This document shows positions 5,408 to 5,559 of a stretch of DNA of 5,559 nucleotides, piece by piece; the stretch's first letter is position 1, and each line of letters opens with the position of its first letter. A program made the position numbers and the translations under genes. The notes beneath the pieces are model-generated. The model worked only from the letters and a program-made list of their open reading frames with translations, did no database searches and had not been told where the DNA came from. This stretch comes from an uncultured Pelagibacteraceae bacterium (GTDB taxonomy: Bacteria > Pseudomonadota > Alphaproteobacteria > Pelagibacterales > Pelagibacteraceae). The stretch spans positions 1 through 5,559 of the forward strand of contig CACDNJ010000027.1 of NCBI GenBank assembly GCA_902554135.1, given 5' to 3'.

Positions 5408-5559
5408 ATGAACAATCTAAGCAATGATAAATTTAGCCCAATCAATTCCCCAAAACTATTTGCTCTGAAAGAACATTTCCATAATTTTGTAGAACTTCAA
5501 AAAAATAGAAAATTACCAAAAATTATCCTGCTAACAGGGGAGAAGGGTATTGGAAAATT
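5408..5559 (+). CDS. holB: DNA polymerase III delta' subunit, N-terminal 50 codons (partial)
   Basis: The frame opens at the ATG at 5408, seven bases after the tmk stop, and runs off the right edge with no stop. The translation contains SPKLFALKEHFHNFVEL, fitting the short N-terminal helix of delta', then KLPKIILLTGEKGIGK (35-50). The latter matches the delta' pattern of a small AAA+ domain whose degenerate P-loop GxxGIGK follows an I/L-L-hydrophobic strand. Delta' is a clamp-loader subunit that helps load the sliding clamp; in bacteria it usually does not hydrolyse ATP. The tmk-holB neighbourhood strongly supports the call, because the visible part alone would also fit another AAA+ ATPase. 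No strong ribosome site is seen upstream (AAAGATAAA), in keeping with coupled translation. Confidence 0.85.
   Translation, partial: MNNLSNDKFSPINSPKLFALKEHFHNFVELQKNRKLPKIILLTGEKGIGK

Noticed and set aside
1..5559. Search for CRISPR arrays, insertion sequences, toxin-antitoxin pairs, phage genes or a new defence system
   Set aside because: No regularly spaced repeats, transposase-like reading frames or terminal inverted repeats were seen; every substantial stretch is covered by a conserved housekeeping gene.

Overview
The window is about 70-75% A+T, with lysine-, asparagine- and isoleucine-rich proteins, many homopolymer A/T runs, intergenic gaps of 7 to about 100 bases, and genes that overlap by 8-11 bases. 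The gene content (recG, sdhE, and a cell-wall cluster leading into tmk-holB) suits a streamlined, AT-rich alphaproteobacterium. The SAR11/Pelagibacterales lineage is the best guess. This is inferred from composition and gene order; no marker gene in the window proves it.

Layout. Positions 1-1406 on the minus strand hold the first 468 codons of RecG, the branch-migrating DNA helicase; its C-terminus lies off the left edge. A 29-base divergent spacer (1407-1435) contains overlapping -10 elements facing both ways. It separates recG from sdhE (1436-1693, plus), the small FAD-assembly factor for succinate dehydrogenase. A tRNA-Ser(UGA) gene on the minus strand (1703-1792, CCA encoded) converges on sdhE with only 9 bases between them. 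A spacer of about 100 bases (1793-1893) probably carries divergent promoters for the tRNA and for the operon to its right.

The rest is one tightly packed plus-strand operon: mltB-type lytic transglycosylase (1894-2889), a lipoprotein with a degenerate RlpA-like barrel and a SPOR domain (2879-3619), a D,D-carboxypeptidase of the PBP5/6 type (3612-4763), thymidylate kinase tmk (4756-5400), and the first 50 codons of holB, the DNA polymerase III delta' subunit (from 5408, running off the right edge). Consecutive genes overlap by 11, 8 and 8 bases and then have a 7-base gap, so they are probably co-transcribed and partly translationally coupled.

How they fit together: the first three products are exported and act on peptidoglycan. 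One cleaves glycan strands, one is a SPOR-bearing envelope lipoprotein likely recruited to septal glycan, and one trims the terminal D-Ala from stem peptides. The next two are cytoplasmic and serve DNA synthesis (dTDP supply, clamp loading). The operon thus links wall remodelling with replication.

I found no mobile element, CRISPR array or clearly new system. The most notable points are the apparent loss of the catalytic Asp in the RlpA-like protein, the compact bidirectional promoter between recG and sdhE, and the long A-runs inside tmk. No gene-free stretch exceeds 300 bases.
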